Shown in pieces: positions 20,518 through 29,990 of a DNA stretch of 39,864 nucleotides. A program made the translations under genes and the position numbers. Source of the DNA: a virus. How positions within the stretch are numbered: position 1 is the first letter of the stretch; each line of letters opens with the position of its first letter. The notes beneath the pieces were generated by a model. The model searched no databases, was not told the DNA's origin, and saw nothing but the letters and a program-made list of their open reading frames with translations. The stretch is taken from IMG/VR virus record IMGVR_UViG_3300003635_000008, positions 1 to 39,864 of that record; one strand, 5' to 3'.

Positions 20518-21173
20518 TGGCTGGAATCACAGGCATTGATGAGTTCGAGGAGTTCGCTGACGATATGGATAGTATCGTAAATGGCTTCTCGAAGGCGAAG
20601 CGGGATGCTATTAAAGCTACCGCTGATGATTTCGTCACTGCCTTGACTCAGCGCATCAGGGATACAGAGACGGCGAAGGGCGGAACACTCGATTCACGAA
20701 CATCGCCATACTCACCCGGCGGAGAGAACGAGAGTTCTGACAGCAATCTCCACATCAGCAATAAGTCTGCGTGGGAGACTGAAGTCGTCGGAGATGATAT
20801 GGCTGTCGTATTCCCGAATCCCGAGGTTCACAAACGAGCTTCGTGGATGGAATACGGTACGTCGAGTCACGGCCCGAGTGGAGATACACCGATGTACTTC
20901 CGCTCCGGTGGAGTGACGATAGTCGTGGCAGACAAGCCTGACCGAAACAGCCCCTTCTACACTCCCTACACACAACTGTCGGCTCTTGAGGGACAGAAGG
21001 AGGCGCTGTTCGCATACGGCGAACCCGGAGAAGTTGATGGTGTCGAGCCACAACGCTTCTTCAGAGGAGCAGTTCAAGACGTAAAGCGAGGCGACCGCTT
21101 GAAGGTGAATATGGGCGAACAAATCGACCAACTGTTCGAAGAACAGGGAATCGTACTGGAGGGTTCGTGGTAA
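20517..21173 (+). CDS. Neck/tail-completion protein (HK97 gp10-like)
   Basis: A 218-residue protein with an N-terminal helix (DEFEEFADDMDSIVNGFSKAKRDAIKATADDF), a middle WETEVVGDDMAVVFPNPEVHKRASWMEYGTSSHGP segment and the end PQRFFRGAVQDVKRG, the family's characteristic 'P-x-x-F-x-R-x-A' finish. Such proteins join the head to the tail or help complete the tail. It is translationally coupled on both sides by TAATG overlaps. The ATG at 20517 is preferred over a TTG two codons earlier. Confidence 0.65.
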   Translation: MAGITGIDEFEEFADDMDSIVNGFSKAKRDAIKATADDFVTALTQRIRDTETAKGGTLDSRTSPYSPGGENESSDSNLHISNKSAWETEVVGDDMAVVFPNPEVHKRASWMEYGTSSHGPSGDTPMYFRSGGVTIVVADKPDRNSPFYTPYTQLSALEGQKEALFAYGEPGEVDGVEPQRFFRGAVQDVKRGDRLKVNMGEQIDQLFEEQGIVLEGSW

Positions 21174-21730
21174 TGGTTCAGAGCAGAGAAGCACTGAACA
21201 TCATTGCAGGGACGCTCCGACGTAGCCCAAAGTTCCCCGACGAAATGTCGTTTATCTTGCGAGAGCCTGACCCTGATGGGCAGGACGGCGCTGTTTCCGT
21301 TCCGGTAACAGTGTTGCAGGATACCGAAACCACACGAGATGACCCGTCCAATGATAACTTTGCTGGCTATCTGAAAAACGATGCTGGTGAACAAGTTGGC
21401 AAGATATATGAAACCAAGTGGGAAATGTCGCTCCAGATTGATATTTGGACGGCAGCAGGGTCGGACTACAACGTAGACGAACTCGGCCAACAATTACACG
21501 AGGTCCTCTATGCGTATGACACTCGTGGGCCAGATAAGACCTTTGTCGATGATGAAGGTGAACCGCGTGAATTGATTTACGATTTCACACTTCAGGATGG
21601 CAATAGGAATGACAATCTGGACCAGACTCCGAGCGTGCGGCGGTGGCGACAGCTTGCTCGGGTCCGAGGGGCCGAAGTACTAACAACAACCTCGGACGAC
21701 CCGCCGGTTCGAAATGTCACACAACAATGA
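21173..21730 (+). CDS. Tail terminator/neck protein
   Basis: A 185-residue protein placed between the gp10-like protein and the sheath, where the tail terminator is normally found. The core shows KWEMSLQIDIWTAAGSDYNVDELGQQLHEVLYAYD, that is strands followed by a helix, as in gpU/gp15-type terminators that cap the tail and bind the neck. Its TGA overlaps the ATG of a 31-codon frame. The assignment is mainly from gene order. Confidence 0.6.
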   Translation: MVQSREALNIIAGTLRRSPKFPDEMSFILREPDPDGQDGAVSVPVTVLQDTETTRDDPSNDNFAGYLKNDAGEQVGKIYETKWEMSLQIDIWTAAGSDYNVDELGQQLHEVLYAYDTRGPDKTFVDDEGEPRELIYDFTLQDGNRNDNLDQTPSVRRWRQLARVRGAEVLTTTSDDPPVRNVTQQ

Positions 21731-21822
21731 CACAATCAAAACAAATCTCGGCCACCACCCCGATTCGTGGGGTTATGCCGAGCAGTATGCAACAAATGAA
21801 TACAACACAGGTGATTAACTAA
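21727..21822 (+). CDS. 31-aa frame linking terminator and sheath genes
   Basis: It fills the gap exactly: its ATG overlaps the upstream stop (ATGA) and its TAA overlaps the sheath ATG (TAATG). The sequence (MTQSKQISATTPIRGVMPSS...) is polar with Met, Gln and Thr. It contains the GGTGAT site of the sheath gene. It may be a translated microprotein or a device keeping ribosomes coupled to the sheath start. No family. Confidence 0.4.
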   Translation: MTQSKQISATTPIRGVMPSSMQQMNTTQVIN

Positions 21823-23285
21823 TGGCAACTTATGGAAGTTTCCCGGGAGTACGTGTAGAAACGGAATCGGGTGGAATTTCCTCCGTCTCTATCGGTGAAG
21901 AGGAGAAGCTCGTCATCTTCGGCGAGGCCAACTACGTTCTCGATACCTCTGGTACGAGCGACGAACTGGTCGTAGAAGGTGATGATGCGAGCCTCGATGT
22001 CAGTGCAAGCGTGCCTGAGCAGATTAATGCTCCTCGCGTAGCTGACCTCAAGTTCGGTTCTGATACTGAACTCTCCGATGCGATGAAGGAAGCTCTGGCT
22101 AACGGCGCGAACATCGATTTCCTCTACGGAGTCGCTGTTCCGCGTACTTTCGTCGAAGGAGAGACGCAAAGTACACAGAGCGGTACACTCGATAACGTCG
22201 CTCTCGTGGAGAACACTGGAGCTGCGGTAGACTCTGGTGCTGACACGATTGGCGACCAAGGTATCGAAGTATCTGACACTGGTGGCGGTACGCTCGATGT
22301 GGAGCTACGTTACAGCGGCGCTCCGAATACGCCGAGCGATGCTGACACAGTGTTCATCAATCCGCTCACAGGAGAGTATGCGGCTGACGCTGCTCCTTCT
22401 GGAGACTTCGAGTTCAGTTACACGTACAACGACTACAGTACAGCATTTGGTGCGAGTGGACCGCGCAACGTTGTGAACGAGGACGAGACGGGCATTTTCC
22501 TTGCTCTCTCCGAATCCGACAATGTTGCGGGCGACCTCAACACCCAAGTCAGTGACCTACGGAACGATTACGTTCTCGTCAATGCCCTGCACTTCGCAGA
22601 GCCGAACGACGAGGAGCTAATCGATGCAGCGAACACGTCTGACGAAAACGGTGGAGCAGACGCTCGATACGATACGAGTACCTACTCCTCCGCGAACAAC
22701 AGCATCAGCGAGGCGTACTTCTACAAGTTCGCTCCCGCTCGACTGGAGAACGTAGACAAGACTATCGGGGGAGGCCTCGGTGGGCTGTTCGCTGGTAATC
22801 CGATTAACGACCCAATCTACAACGAGGTCATTTCGGGCTACCAGTCGCTCGAACAGCAGTTCTCCAAGACCGATGCTGACAATATGCGGGCAGAGGACAT
22901 TATTCCAGTCCGCTCTGGTGGAAACGTTCGAGTCAAGGGCAACCGCTCTACTGCCTTCAGCGTAAGCGATACGGTGGCGGCAGACTTCTGGACTCGACGT
23001 ATCACCGACCGTGTAATCCTCATCGGTAAGCTGATTGGTGACGCAATCCTCGGTCGCATCAACGACCCCGAGACTCGCGCTCTTGCAGAGCGTCGTATCT
23101 CGCAGGAGATGCGCCAGCTTGAGAGCCAGCGTCTCATCCGAGCAAACACGGCAGATGAGACGAACTGGTCTGTCACAGCTTACGAGGACCCGACCAATCC
23201 CGACGAGGTGAACATCGACATCGCGTTCAGTCCATACGGAATCGTCAAGAATGTTGACGAAACCATCACGGTGGACACAAGCTAA
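21822..23285 (+). CDS. Tail sheath protein
   Basis: A 487-residue contractile-tail sheath subunit. It opens with the family hallmark Y-x-x-F-P-G-V-x-V-x-x (YGSFPGVRVETESGG) and ends with the conserved core: FWTRRITDRVILIGKLIGDAI, then RRISQEMRQLESQRLI and a C-terminal VNIDIAFSPYGIVKNVDETITV strand that joins neighbouring subunits. The middle is a variable beta-rich insertion facing outward. It assembles around the tube encoded next and shows that this virus is a myovirus. GGTGAT lies six bases before the ATG. Confidence 0.93.
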   Translation: MATYGSFPGVRVETESGGISSVSIGEEEKLVIFGEANYVLDTSGTSDELVVEGDDASLDVSASVPEQINAPRVADLKFGSDTELSDAMKEALANGANIDFLYGVAVPRTFVEGETQSTQSGTLDNVALVENTGAAVDSGADTIGDQGIEVSDTGGGTLDVELRYSGAPNTPSDADTVFINPLTGEYAADAAPSGDFEFSYTYNDYSTAFGASGPRNVVNEDETGIFLALSESDNVAGDLNTQVSDLRNDYVLVNALHFAEPNDEELIDAANTSDENGGADARYDTSTYSSANNSISEAYFYKFAPARLENVDKTIGGGLGGLFAGNPINDPIYNEVISGYQSLEQQFSKTDADNMRAEDIIPVRSGGNVRVKGNRSTAFSVSDTVAADFWTRRITDRVILIGKLIGDAILGRINDPETRALAERRISQEMRQLESQRLIRANTADETNWSVTAYEDPTNPDEVNIDIAFSPYGIVKNVDETITVDTS

Positions 23286-23296
23286 GGTGATATAAT

Positions 23297-23752
23297 ATGG
23301 TAGACAACAGCTACAACACAGACACGGCTGGAGATTACAGAAGCGAACTCAACGACGAGAAGGAGGTCGGAGCTAATTGTGAGCTTCAGATTCCTGACGG
23401 AACGACGATTCCTGTTGAGAACGTTTCCTTCAGCGAGGAGGCTAACACCTCTGAGGTACAGTACACTGGCGGCTTCTCGCAGAGTATTGCTGTCACCGGA
23501 GTGACGTACAGCGGTTCGTTCGACATTCCCGGTAACGCATTCGACGTTCGTGACGAGGGATGGGACGATGGTTCGTCCAACTCGGACAACACAACCCTCC
23601 CCGAGAACATCGACAATATGACGATTATCACGAGCGAGAAGACGTGGACCTTCGAGAACGTGCTGCTCAACAGCCACTCGAAGGACATCCCGTCCGACGA
23701 CCGAACATCTCAGTCGTTCGACTTTATGGCTGAGAAGCTGACGGTCGCGTAA
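23297..23752 (+). CDS. Tail tube protein
   Basis: A 151-residue protein directly after the sheath, in the expected order. The fold style is a small beta barrel with a helix, as in gp19/FII-type tubes (LQIPDGTTIPVENVSFSEEA, GVTYSGSFDIPGNAFD, KTWTFENVLLNSHSKDIPSDDRTSQSFDFMAEKLTVA). The GSFDIPGNAF and FDFMAEKL ends are characteristic of tubes that stack into hexameric rings. GGTGAT precedes the ATG. Two hairpins after the stop suggest that the transcript ends or is processed here. Confidence 0.85.
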   Translation: MVDNSYNTDTAGDYRSELNDEKEVGANCELQIPDGTTIPVENVSFSEEANTSEVQYTGGFSQSIAVTGVTYSGSFDIPGNAFDVRDEGWDDGSSNSDNTTLPENIDNMTIITSEKTWTFENVLLNSHSKDIPSDDRTSQSFDFMAEKLTVA

Positions 23753-23772
23753 ACAGGATAACACAACTAACA

Positions 23773-23828
23773 CGAGTGAGTAGCGTTCACTCGGTACGAC
23801 GAAAATCCCCCGCCCTTGCCCGAGGGCG
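23773..23828 (+). terminator. Tandem hairpins after the tube gene
   Basis: CGAGTGA/TCACTCG (23773-23793, seven-base loop) and CGCCCT/AGGGCG (23811-23828, six-base loop), the second followed by TTAAAA. The rest of the 160-base gap holds nothing else recognised. Confidence 0.5.
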
Positions 23829-23915
23829 TTAAAACGACACACCACTCTTTTCCGGGGAGGACCGTCGAGTTATTTCGCTGCATAGCCACTGACGATAACG
23901 AGGTTACTTACAGCT

Positions 23916-24359
23916 ATGGAACAAGAAAGCGCACTCGACTTCTACAAACGACTGACGCAAGGTACAGAGCAGTATAAGACTATCGAACTCGAACACGAGA
24001 CGGGGGCAACCCTGAAGGACGTGCGGATGTACGCCATCGACAAGCAGACGCTTGCTGGCGTCATTGAGCGACTCCCTGACCAGATGTTCGAAGCTGTCGA
24101 GGGAGCGGAAGACGCGGATGCAGCAGAGGACGACCTCGAAGAGCAGGGCGGCGACCTCGCAGCAGTTACCGAGGAAACTGTCGATGCGTTCGAGGACCTT
24201 GTTGCAGAGTCCCTCGACCACGAGGAACTGACTCCCGCGCAGATTAGTCACATCGCAGAAGAACTCAACTTCGAGACGCTGTTCGAGTTGGGTACTGAAA
24301 TCATCAATATGTCCGTGGAAGACACGGGTGACATCCGAGGTTTTCGAGAACAAGAATAG
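23916..24359 (+). CDS. Tail assembly chaperone, short form
   Basis: A 147-residue acidic helical protein between the tube and the tape measure, the fixed place of the gpG-type tail assembly chaperone that coats the tape-measure protein while the tube polymerises. It shows an N-terminal EQESALDFYKRLTQ helix, a tape-binding-like middle and a DHEELTPAQISHIAEELNFETLFEL helix. It ends at TAG just after a GGTTTTC sequence. The downstream frame 24332-24571 is probably joined to it by a -1 shift. The start is the ATG at 23916; a GAGGT lies about 13 bases upstream. Confidence 0.7.
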   Translation: MEQESALDFYKRLTQGTEQYKTIELEHETGATLKDVRMYAIDKQTLAGVIERLPDQMFEAVEGAEDADAAEDDLEEQGGDLAAVTEETVDAFEDLVAESLDHEELTPAQISHIAEELNFETLFELGTEIINMSVEDTGDIRGFREQE

Positions 24360-24571
24360 GCCAATCGCTCTGGCAATCGATTTCCTCCGGCGCTGCCCCA
24401 TTTTCGGTAGTTGACGAGGAATCGGGCGAGCGACGGCAGGCCTATGCTGATGACCTCACGGATGCACAGATGGAGTTCATCTTCCTTGCAAAGCAGGAGC
24501 GTGAAAAGATGAAGCGCGAATCTGCCGAGCGGGAGATGCAGAAGAATCAGATGAAGCAGAAATTCGGCTAA
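24332..24571 (+). CDS. Frameshift extension of the tail chaperone (GT-like)
   Basis: In the -1 frame relative to the chaperone, the reading is open from 24332 to the TAA at 24571 and encodes a charged helix (DLTDAQMEFIFLAKQEREKMKRESAE...) typical of the T part of G-T fusions. The frame has no ATG before about 24469, so it needs a shift between 24332 and 24359; GGTTTTC at about 24339 is the candidate slippery site. Confidence 0.55.
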   Translation, partial: HPRFSRTRIGQSLWQSISSGAAPFSVVDEESGERRQAYADDLTDAQMEFIFLAKQEREKMKRESAEREMQKNQMKQKFG

Positions 24572-24600
24572 CGCCAGAACATATATAATCCCACCCACCA

Positions 24601-27600
24601 ATGGCAAAGAATCTAAGTCTTAGTCTCGAAGCAACAGACCAGTTATCCAGCAAACTGAAAGATGTCCGTGACGCAGCGGCGGAAGCTGCGGGCGCGCTGG
24701 AAGAAGCAGAAGACGCGATTAGCGGCATCTCCGACGATATGCGGAATGCGGCAAACGCTGCCGAGTCGCTTCAGGAGAATCTACAGGACATCGGGTCCAG
24801 TGCTGGTGCTGCCAAAGGTGGGACGAGTTCGCTCGATAGCGAGCTTCGGGATGTAACAATTAGTGCTGAGTCTGTCTCGCTCCAGCTTGACGACGTTGCG
24901 TCGAGTCAGATGAAGGCTGCGACCACGGCGCAGGTCAATGCTGATGCACTCGACCAAGAGGAAGAACAGGCACAGGAAGCGAGCAGTGCCCTTGGACGAC
25001 TTGCTGGTGCGCTTGGAATCGAGTCTGCTGCCGCTGGTGCGAGCGTTGCACCGAATCGAGCAGCAGCCGGAGCGATTGATGAAATGGGCGACGAAGCGTC
25101 TGAAGCCAGAAACAAGATGGCTGGTGCTGCATCGATGGCTGACTTGCTCTCGCTCAAGAGTAGTGCCCTCTCGATTAACGTCGGTGCGTTCACAATCGCC
25201 CTACGGAACCTTACGACACAGGTTCCACTACTCGTTGGGTCACTCGGTAATCTTGCAGCAGCGTTCGCTGGCGTAGCGACTGCTGTGAGTGCTGTCGGTG
25301 TCGGTGGATTCGCAGTCGCACTCGGGGGTGCAGTAGCCCACGTTGAAGAGATTGCGGGTCCAATGGCAACGATGGAGGAGAAGATGGCGGCAATGCAGGC
25401 CATCGGCCAAGAGTTTATGTCGATGCTCCGAGAGGGGATTGCGCCACTTGCAGAAATGGAGGGGTCTATCGATGTCTTCATTTCGCTGCTTGAAGGAGTA
25501 GCAACAACAGTTCGCGCCTTCTCCGAGGCCATCGCTGATTCGTATGAGGATGGTCCACTACGGGAAGCTATCAATACGCTTTCAGGAGCGTGGATGGATA
25601 GCATTACTGACATCGGCGAGTCCTTCGAGATTATGATTCGTCGGATGGAGAGCGCCGGATTGTTCGACTTCTTCGCCGCAGGAATCGAACAAATCGACGA
25701 GTTCGTTATCTTCGTCACGAAAGTGATGGAGGATATGATTCGGATTATGGGGCGCGTGAATGAGGATAACGCACTCAAGAACTTCCTCACTGAGCTAATG
25801 CAACTTGGCCGACAGGTTGCCGGTGGACTCGCGCCACTGATGAACGTCTTCCTCGACATCGTTGGCTCTGTTGCGGAAGAACTAAGTGCCCTCGGCTCCG
25901 AAACGATTGGCACTATTGTCCAGATTGTCGCACTTGGACTTGCTGTCAACAAGCTTGTCTCTATCGTTAGTGGCATTGCACAGCCACTCGCTATTTTCGC
26001 AGGCCACCTTGGTGATATTGTTGGCGGTTCGAACAGTGTGACCGAGGCGATGGGCCGGATGACCAGACGGATGGTTCTCGGTCTGTCGAGCATCTCCGGT
26101 GGCTTCGCCAGCCTGACGCAAGTGATTCAGACGGCGATGCCATTCTTCGACCCGGACGAGAACAATATGCAGGAGATGTTCGATGCGATGGACAAGAACA
26201 GCGGAGTTATCGGCAAACTTCGCGGAGCATTCTCCTCACTCTCTACCGAGGGTGGCGTCTTCAGCCGAATGGCAAACGGCGCTCGCCAGCTTGGTGCAGA
26301 GCTTGGTGGGAACGTCCTGCTTTCGATGCAGGAAACGAACGCCGCAATGCGTGGAGCAGGCGAGTTCGGATTCGCGCAGAATCAGATTGACGACCTCCAG
26401 CGAGCGACACAAGAGTGGGATGCGTTCAAGAATCGCACCACACGCCGCATCACGTCGATGGGCGACGACGTAACGTCCTCGATTCGTGAGACTGTTGGCG
26501 GAATCGCTGGCTCGTTCAATCGACTGCCGGGCCGCATCGCTGGCGGCATTAACAGTATGACCGACTCGATTGCACACGGGTTTACGGTCGCCGGAGCAAA
26601 GGTCTTTGCCTTCCGCAAGAAGCTCGGAAATATTGGAAGCTTCAGTGGATGGGCGTCCTCGATTCGACAGCGAATCGTGAGCATCGGCCAACAGTTCGGA
26701 GTACTGATTAGTGGACCGATTGTTGCGTTCGGCCAAGCTGTTGACGACGCTGCTGATAGAGCAAGAAGCTCGCTCAGTGATTCGGTCAGCAGTGCGCGGT
26801 CGCTCGGTCGGTCGATTATGCGAACGGTCATCCCGAACTTCCTACAGTTCAAAGCCGTCTCGAACGATGCCGACTTCGGGACTGCGTTTATGCGAGCAGG
26901 CAGTATGCGAGAGGCCTTCAGCGATAGTCTGAGTCGCTTGCCGCAGAATATGAGTTCCATCTACGGAACACTCGAAAGCAAGACGAGTCGGATGATGCAG
27001 CGCCTTACGGCGGTTATGTCGAAGGGCGCAGTCGGGCTTATCAAAGTGTTTGCCGCACCGTTCTTCGGATTCCTGAAGGCGTTCGACGTAGCGGCAGACC
27101 AAGTGAGCAACCTTGCTGGAGGGATGCGGCAGTTCGGTAGCTCGCTTCAGACGAGCGTCGTTAATGGCTTTGCTGCTGTCAGAGAGTCCGTTGGTCGGAC
27201 GACACAGCGCCTCAAGCTGTTCCGACACACGTTCTCCCTCCTTGGCGGAGGAATGACTGACAGCTTCCGTGAGGACTTCAAGAGCGCGTTTAATCTGGCG
27301 AGCCTCGACCTCGGTCAAGCGAACTTCGGTGGGATGATTGACGAGGATACTGGTGAGAAGATTGCTGATAGCGCAACCCTCTCGCCTGATTTGGTCAAGA
27401 GTCGCATCGACCAAGCATACGTCGCACCGATTCGGGAGCGGCTTGGACGACTCAAGAGCGCGGCGCTCGGCCCACTCGGTCAATTCAAAGATGCAGTTCT
27501 CGGGTCGATGGGCGACCTCAGAAACGCTATCCCGTCCATCAGCGGCGTCACAAACGCTTTAGATAATAAGTTCGGGTCAACCCTTACCCGGATTGCGAAC

Positions 27601-29988
27601 GGGCCTCTGAAGACGCTCAACGGCGCTCTGTTCAATGTCGGAGATTCGTTCCGAGACTTTGAACTGAGTACGGATATGACGTTCACTGGTTTCATCAGTG
27701 GTATCAAGCAGATGGCAGCACAGGCGATTCTCGCCATCCCCGGAATGACTGCGCTCAATGAGCGTATCGAAGACCTCGGTGATGGACAGGGTAAGCTCGC
27801 TGCACTCAACTCGATGTTCGCACGCCTTCGAAACAGAATTAGTGCGAGCATTATCCCAACCATTACACTCAGTAATGCGTGGACTGCGCTGAGTGTTCGG
27901 ATGGTTCAGGCTGGTGGAATCACGTCTACACTCGGTTCCGCGATGATGTGGGTCGGCAATATTATGAAGGGCAACGTTGCTCTGACAACCGGCCTCAAGT
28001 CTGCGTATGCGTCGATGGTTGGCGCTTCCACGAGTGCGAGCCTCAGTCAACTGGCATACGCAACTGCGACGACAATCGCAAGCGCGGCCACGTCTCTGCT
28101 CAGTGGTGGTATCTCCACGCTGCTTGGCGTTCTCGCAACGCTCGGTATGGCACTGGGTGGAATAGTGGTCGTTCTTGGCGCACTGGTTGCAATTCTCGGC
28201 ACAGCCGCAGCCGGGCTGATGATGCTCGGCCAAGGTGGACAGAGTGCTGACGATATTATCAGTGGCCTCAAGGAGACGCTTGAGAACATCGGCAATGCGG
28301 TGATGCCGCTCGTTATCTCCTCCGGTAACGCGATGATGGATATATTCAAGTCTATCCTCGCACCAGTGAAGGCACTCGTTGGTGGCTTCAAGGACATCGC
28401 TGTGGCCCTCGGATTTATGGAAGAGGGTGGCGGCGCGTCTGGAATGGAGATGTTGGGAACCTCGGCCCAGTTCCTCGCTGACGTTGTTAGCAGAGTTGGC
28501 GATGCCTTCAGAGTGGTTTCCGGCGTCATCACCAATCGTGTCAATACGATGATGGACGCACTCCAGTCCTTCCTCGTTGACATTAGCTTTGGCGATAAGG
28601 TGCGCTCGTGGATTGGCACACTGAAGCGCCTCGGTCAGCAGATTATGGGACTCGTTGACCCAGTGATGGCCTTCTCCAATGCTATCTTTGGCGACCTGAT
28701 GGGAGTTGTCGGCAACCTCGTCACAGCGATTATGGACGTGGTGAACGCCTTCGCCGAGGCCTTCGGTCTTGGTGGCGGTGTGTTCAGTGGCTACCTCACA
28801 GTGATGGAGGAAATCTACTCCTTCCTCATTGGACTGGTTGCACCTGTACTCAACCTACTTGAGTCTATCTTTGGTGCAATCGTTGGCGTCGTCAACGTCT
28901 TCGTCGATATTCTGGCTGGTGGCCTCATCGCAATCGCCGGACTACTCGGCGCAGTAATCGACCTGACGGTCGCCTTCCTCGAAGGCCTGACTGGAATGAG
29001 TGGCGGCGAGATGGCAAGTGGTGTGATGGACGCATTCGGTATGATTGCCGATGCGGTCGGCCCAGTAATAAATGCTGTGGCTGGCATTATCGACGCACTT
29101 GTCATTATCGGTGATGTTGCAATGTCCATCCTCGGCCCAGTTGTGAACACGTTTATGGGCGTCTTTGGTGTCATCGCTGACGTACTGATGCCAATTGTCC
29201 GTGGAATCGGCCAACTGTTCAGATGGGTCTTCAATAGTATTATGGGCGTTGTCGGTGGTGCAATCGACTTCATCATCAGCTACTTCCAGACGTTGTGGGA
29301 TATGGTCAATATGATTCTATCCGGCAACATTATGGGAGCGTTCGAGCGCCTCGGGCGATTCATTATGAGTTCGCTCGGCGGAGTGTTGAACTTCGTCGTT
29401 GACCGATTCAAGCAACTCGGGATGATTATTTACAACGCCTTCGGTGCTGTCATCGATGCGATTATCGGAGCGTTCCTTGGCATCCCTGACGCGCTTGGGT
29501 CGATGTTCGGCCAGATTATCTCCGGTATCCAGAGCGCGATTGCCGGAGCGTGGAACGACACCATCGGTGGAACTGAGATTGTTCCATCCTTCAGTATTGG
29601 TGGCATTCCGAAAACACCGTTCGACGGAATCGACTTCGGTGGAGTGACGGTTCCGAATATCGATACAGGCGGTGGCGGAGAGCAGGGCGGTGGCTCTGGT
29701 GGTGGCGGCGGCGCAGGCGGTGGCGGCGGTGCGCCAAGCGACACAGATATGGACCAAGAGGACCTCTTCTCTGGTCTTGACACAATGGGCGGCCTCGGAG
29801 AATCCGCACAGGAAGCGGCGATGGGCGGCCCTGCCACTGGCGTTGAATACAACGAAGGTGACACACGGAACAACTTCAACCAGAACATCAGCGCCGACCC
29901 GCAAGACAAGGCACAGATTAGCCGGATTGCGAAGGACGCAATGGAAGAAGCAAACAGCTTCGCTCGCAGACAGCAGGGAGGTCAGTAA
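24601..29988 (+). CDS. Tape measure protein
   Basis: This is the longest gene, 1,795 residues, directly after the chaperone. The N-terminus is coiled coil (LEATDQLSSKLKDVRDAAAEAAG...), with repeated alanine-rich helices. Hydrophobic membrane-like segments lie at about 209-245 and 1165-1210, and further repeats of a hydrophobic 'V-x-P-V-x-N' type fill about 1370-1560 (for example VAPVLNLLESIFGAIVGVVNV). The end has a Gly-rich linker (about 1690-1712) before a polar tail. It sets tail length and may form a membrane channel during DNA entry. By the usual rule of about 0.15 nm per residue the tail could be long, but domains that do not span the lumen make that an upper limit. No ribosome binding site is evident. 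Confidence 0.9.
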   Translation: MAKNLSLSLEATDQLSSKLKDVRDAAAEAAGALEEAEDAISGISDDMRNAANAAESLQENLQDIGSSAGAAKGGTSSLDSELRDVTISAESVSLQLDDVASSQMKAATTAQVNADALDQEEEQAQEASSALGRLAGALGIESAAAGASVAPNRAAAGAIDEMGDEASEARNKMAGAASMADLLSLKSSALSINVGAFTIALRNLTTQVPLLVGSLGNLAAAFAGVATAVSAVGVGGFAVALGGAVAHVEEIAGPMATMEEKMAAMQAIGQEFMSMLREGIAPLAEMEGSIDVFISLLEGVATTVRAFSEAIADSYEDGPLREAINTLSGAWMDSITDIGESFEIMIRRMESAGLFDFFAAGIEQIDEFVIFVTKVMEDMIRIMGRVNEDNALKNFLTELMQLGRQVAGGLAPLMNVFLDIVGSVAEELSALGSETIGTIVQIVALGLAVNKLVSIVSGIAQPLAIFAGHLGDIVGGSNSVTEAMGRMTRRMVLGLSSISGGFASLTQVIQTAMPFFDPDENNMQEMFDAMDKNSGVIGKLRGAFSSLSTEGGVFSRMANGARQLGAELGGNVLLSMQETNAAMRGAGEFGFAQNQIDDLQRATQEWDAFKNRTTRRITSMGDDVTSSIRETVGGIAGSFNRLPGRIAGGINSMTDSIAHGFTVAGAKVFAFRKKLGNIGSFSGWASSIRQRIVSIGQQFGVLISGPIVAFGQAVDDAADRARSSLSDSVSSARSLGRSIMRTVIPNFLQFKAVSNDADFGTAFMRAGSMREAFSDSLSRLPQNMSSIYGTLESKTSRMMQRLTAVMSKGAVGLIKVFAAPFFGFLKAFDVAADQVSNLAGGMRQFGSSLQTSVVNGFAAVRESVGRTTQRLKLFRHTFSLLGGGMTDSFREDFKSAFNLASLDLGQANFGGMIDEDTGEKIADSATLSPDLVKSRIDQAYVAPIRERLGRLKSAALGPLGQFKDAVLGSMGDLRNAIPSISGVTNALDNKFGSTLTRIANGPLKTLNGALFNVGDSFRDFELSTDMTFTGFISGIKQMAAQAILAIPGMTALNERIEDLGDGQGKLAALNSMFARLRNRISASIIPTITLSNAWTALSVRMVQAGGITSTLGSAMMWVGNIMKGNVALTTGLKSAYASMVGASTSASLSQLAYATATTIASAATSLLSGGISTLLGVLATLGMALGGIVVVLGALVAILGTAAAGLMMLGQGGQSADDIISGLKETLENIGNAVMPLVISSGNAMMDIFKSILAPVKALVGGFKDIAVALGFMEEGGGASGMEMLGTSAQFLADVVSRVGDAFRVVSGVITNRVNTMMDALQSFLVDISFGDKVRSWIGTLKRLGQQIMGLVDPVMAFSNAIFGDLMGVVGNLVTAIMDVVNAFAEAFGLGGGVFSGYLTVMEEIYSFLIGLVAPVLNLLESIFGAIVGVVNVFVDILAGGLIAIAGLLGAVIDLTVAFLEGLTGMSGGEMASGVMDAFGMIADAVGPVINAVAGIIDALVIIGDVAMSILGPVVNTFMGVFGVIADVLMPIVRGIGQLFRWVFNSIMGVVGGAIDFIISYFQTLWDMVNMILSGNIMGAFERLGRFIMSSLGGVLNFVVDRFKQLGMIIYNAFGAVIDAIIGAFLGIPDALGSMFGQIISGIQSAIAGAWNDTIGGTEIVPSFSIGGIPKTPFDGIDFGGVTVPNIDTGGGGEQGGGSGGGGGAGGGGGAPSDTDMDQEDLFSGLDTMGGLGESAQEAAMGGPATGVEYNEGDTRNNFNQNISADPQDKAQISRIAKDAMEEANSFARRQQGGQ

Positions 29989-29990
29989 TT

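Noticed and set aside
24575-24592. ACATATATAATCCC considered as promoter of the tape measure gene
   Set aside because: Its centre is only about 17 bases before the ATG, too close for transcription to include the start codon.
24906-26093. Leftward open frame of 395 codons opposite the tape measure
   Set aside because: Low-complexity Ser/Ala/Pro/Ile product, expected from the complement of an Ala/Gly/Glu-rich gene.
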